Shown piece by piece: positions 22,324 through 23,547 of a DNA stretch of 23,547 bases. The notes under the pieces are model-generated. The model had not been told where the DNA came from, did no database searches, and was given only the letters and a program-made list of their open reading frames with translations. Location of the stretch: the NCBI GenBank assembly GCA_900547805.1, contig URIE01000013.1:1-23547 (forward strand), in the 5' to 3' direction. This DNA comes from an uncultured Collinsella sp. (GTDB lineage Bacteria > Actinomycetota > Coriobacteriia > Coriobacteriales > Coriobacteriaceae). The translations under genes and the position numbers were made by a program. How positions within the stretch are numbered: position 1 is the stretch's first letter; each line of letters begins with the position of its first letter.

Positions 22324-22740
22324 CTACGCCTCGTGCTCGACCTCACTCACGCATTCGTTCTTGATGGTGCCAACGAGCGCCTGCAGCGCATCGACCACGT
22401 GCGAGCGAATGTCCCCGCCGATGAGCACGAGCATGATGTCGTCACCTACGGCGAGCTCGCCACTTGCCAGCCACACGCGCACATAGCCGATACCCGGCAT
22501 CGCGCGCGTGGCCTCGATAGCAGCCTGCACCTTGCTGGCGTCGTAGTCAAACACCATGCCGCCCACCTTGTGGCCCGGCGCCACGCCATCGGTCTCGACA
22601 CCGCGCGCCTCGGCCTTGGGCGTCGCGCGCACCACACCGTTATGTGTCAGATACATACCGCACGCAGGTGCCGACGAATCGGCCTTGGCCTCGCGCAGCC
22701 AAGCATCAATCGAAGGCATCGATTTGCCACTCTCGAGCAT
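22324..22740 (-). CDS. MoaE-like protein with degenerate active site
   Basis: A 138-aa protein resembling the catalytic subunit of molybdopterin synthase in length and layout: an early GMYLTHNGVVR (cf. GAVV.F.G.VR), VGGMVFDYDASKVQAAIEATRA (cf. L.YE.Y...A...I), GELAVGDDIMLVLIGG and a final helix. The usual HR.G.L becomes WLASGEL, the S.HR pair becomes DIRS, and the C-terminal WK.E motif with its catalytic Lys is replaced by CVSEVE. It is therefore probably not a normal synthase. No moaD or other moa gene is in the window. ATG 22740 has AAAGGGAG just upstream on the minus strand; an in-frame ATG at 22761 lies next to the repeat at 22763. Confidence 0.65.
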   Translation of the reverse strand: MLESGKSMPSIDAWLREAKADSSAPACGMYLTHNGVVRATPKAEARGVETDGVAPGHKVGGMVFDYDASKVQAAIEATRAMPGIGYVRVWLASGELAVGDDIMLVLIGGDIRSHVVDALQALVGTIKNECVSEVEHEA

Positions 22741-22762
22741 TATTTCTCCCTTTGCTGTCATC

Positions 22763-22888
22763 GAGTAGCTAATTTGGGACGGGGCTATTTTAGCTACCCT
22801 CATATGGCAGTCGATAATTACCCAACATTAAATAAATCGCCGTCGGTCAAAGGGTAGCTAAAAGAGCCCCGTCCCAAATTAGCTACTC
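22763..22888. repeat. REPIN-like 38-bp inverted repeat
   Basis: Positions 22763-22800 and 22851-22888 are inverted copies with one mismatch in 38 bp, separated by an AT-rich 50-bp centre. Each arm folds alone as GTAGCTAA ... TTAGCTAC with the loop core GGGACGGGG. The element fills the gap between the sortase stop and the MoaE-like start on the minus strand. Confidence 0.7.
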
Positions 22889-22897
22889 TCGGGTAAT

Positions 22898-23547
22898 CTA
22901 CTCCTCGACCGGCGTGAGCACCATGACGGCACGCGTGTTGCTCAGCGAGAGCGAACGACAGGTCACAAGCGTTACGACCTTGGTTGCCGAAGCTGCACGA
23001 TCGCTCGCGTCGCTCGCCACAGCAGAGGCGCCATCGAGCATCTCGGACAGATAATTCGTCAGCCCGTCGTCGCCCTCAAAGTTGGGCGTACGCGCCTTGG
23101 CATACGTATCCTCAACGACCTTGGTCGCCAGCGGGCGCAGCTTATACGTTGCATCGCGCGTAATGTAGTACACGTACTCAATACTGTCGAACGTCGCCTG
23201 ATCGGTCGTATCCGAAATCACATTGAACATCGACCCATCGTTCATGTGGTGACCGTAGATCGTAGTCTGCTGGTCGACCATGCCCGGCGCGGTATCGTCG
23301 CTATCCAAGAAGATGGCGCCGGACGCATTAGACGTGCCATCAAACAGCGTGTTGAGGTACTTGGAGTTGTTGTTGGTCTGCACCACGGGGTAGTTGATAT
23401 TGGTACCCGGTGCGTAAATCCAGCCAACGACCTCGGGGTTTGTCTGAGCAAGCGCATCAAAGTCGATAATCGGAACGCCGCTGGCGTCCTTGTCGCTTAC
23501 ATATTGCTTTTCGATCTTTTGATACGACTCGCTCGCCTGCTTGTAGC
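22898..23547 (-). CDS. Class B sortase (5' end beyond window)
   Basis: About 215 C-terminal residues are present; the N-terminal anchor lies past 23547. The frame reads from the edge through GVPIIDFDALAQTNPEVVGW and IYAPGTNINYPVVQTNNN to the stop at 22898. Catalytic motifs are visible: His in IYGHHMNDGSMF, Cys in VTLVTC and Arg in NTRAVMVL, in the order and spacing of sortase B. The 70-residue helical insertion between the His and Cys strands is also typical of class B. The enzyme is a membrane-anchored extracellular transpeptidase attaching or polymerising surface proteins. No substrate with a sorting motif is in the window. Confidence 0.88.
   Translation of the reverse strand, partial: YKQASESYQKIEKQYVSDKDASGVPIIDFDALAQTNPEVVGWIYAPGTNINYPVVQTNNNSKYLNTLFDGTSNASGAIFLDSDDTAPGMVDQQTTIYGHHMNDGSMFNVISDTTDQATFDSIEYVYYITRDATYKLRPLATKVVEDTYAKARTPNFEGDDGLTNYLSEMLDGASAVASDASDRAASATKVVTLVTCRSLSLSNTRAVMVLTPVEE

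Noticed and set aside
1..23547. tRNA, rRNA or intact transposase genes
   Set aside because: I saw no cloverleaf with TTCGA-type T arm, no rRNA-like stretch and no transposase-like protein on either strand.

Overview
The window looks like chromosomal DNA of a high-GC, Gram-positive anaerobe, most likely a gut Coriobacteriia member of the Collinsella type. The evidence is the high GC3 coding style, lipid-anchored secreted proteins, a class B sortase, an electron-bifurcating NfnAB pair, a Bacillus-type Fe-S PurF and a fused two-domain ECF ATPase. This assignment is inferred from gene content; no marker gene or rRNA is present.

Layout. From 458 to 3706 the minus strand carries a complete ECF vitamin/micronutrient importer in the order T component, fused A1A2 ATPase, S component. 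Divergent from it on the plus strand is a housekeeping run: glmU (cell-wall UDP-GlcNAc), prs (PRPP) and pth (peptidyl-tRNA hydrolase), each separated by hairpin terminators. Then come the overlapping nfnA-nfnB genes (NADH/NADPH/ferredoxin transhydrogenase). From 10424 to 20709 everything is on the minus strand: a cytidylate-kinase-like protein, a four-gene polar amino-acid ABC importer (ATPase, Tat-type lipoprotein, two permeases), YqeY, a PrsA/SurA-type foldase, a PTS EIIA of the galactitol type, and purF-purM-purN. A plus-strand nine-helix PF06541-type membrane protein follows, then a minus-strand degenerate MoaE-like protein and a sortase B cut by the window end. Prs (PRPP) feeds PurF directly, and purM/purN catalyse further steps of the same pathway.

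The unusual content is intergenic. At least seven loci carry hairpins with the same loop core (GGGGACAG or a close variant) but completely different stems, whose two sides nevertheless match. Several are doubled head-to-head into long near-perfect inverted repeats (14355-14421, 22763-22888, and the pair at 10046/10420). The last pair encloses three tandem 45-nt palindromes with an 80/81-bp period and identical 25-nt loops. A second hairpin family overlaps the TAA stop codons of pth and purF. One inverted-repeat-bounded segment of exactly 63 codons sits in frame inside the linker of the ECF ATPase. These REP/REPIN-like structures are the best candidates for something undescribed. No tRNA, rRNA, CRISPR array or intact transposase gene was seen.
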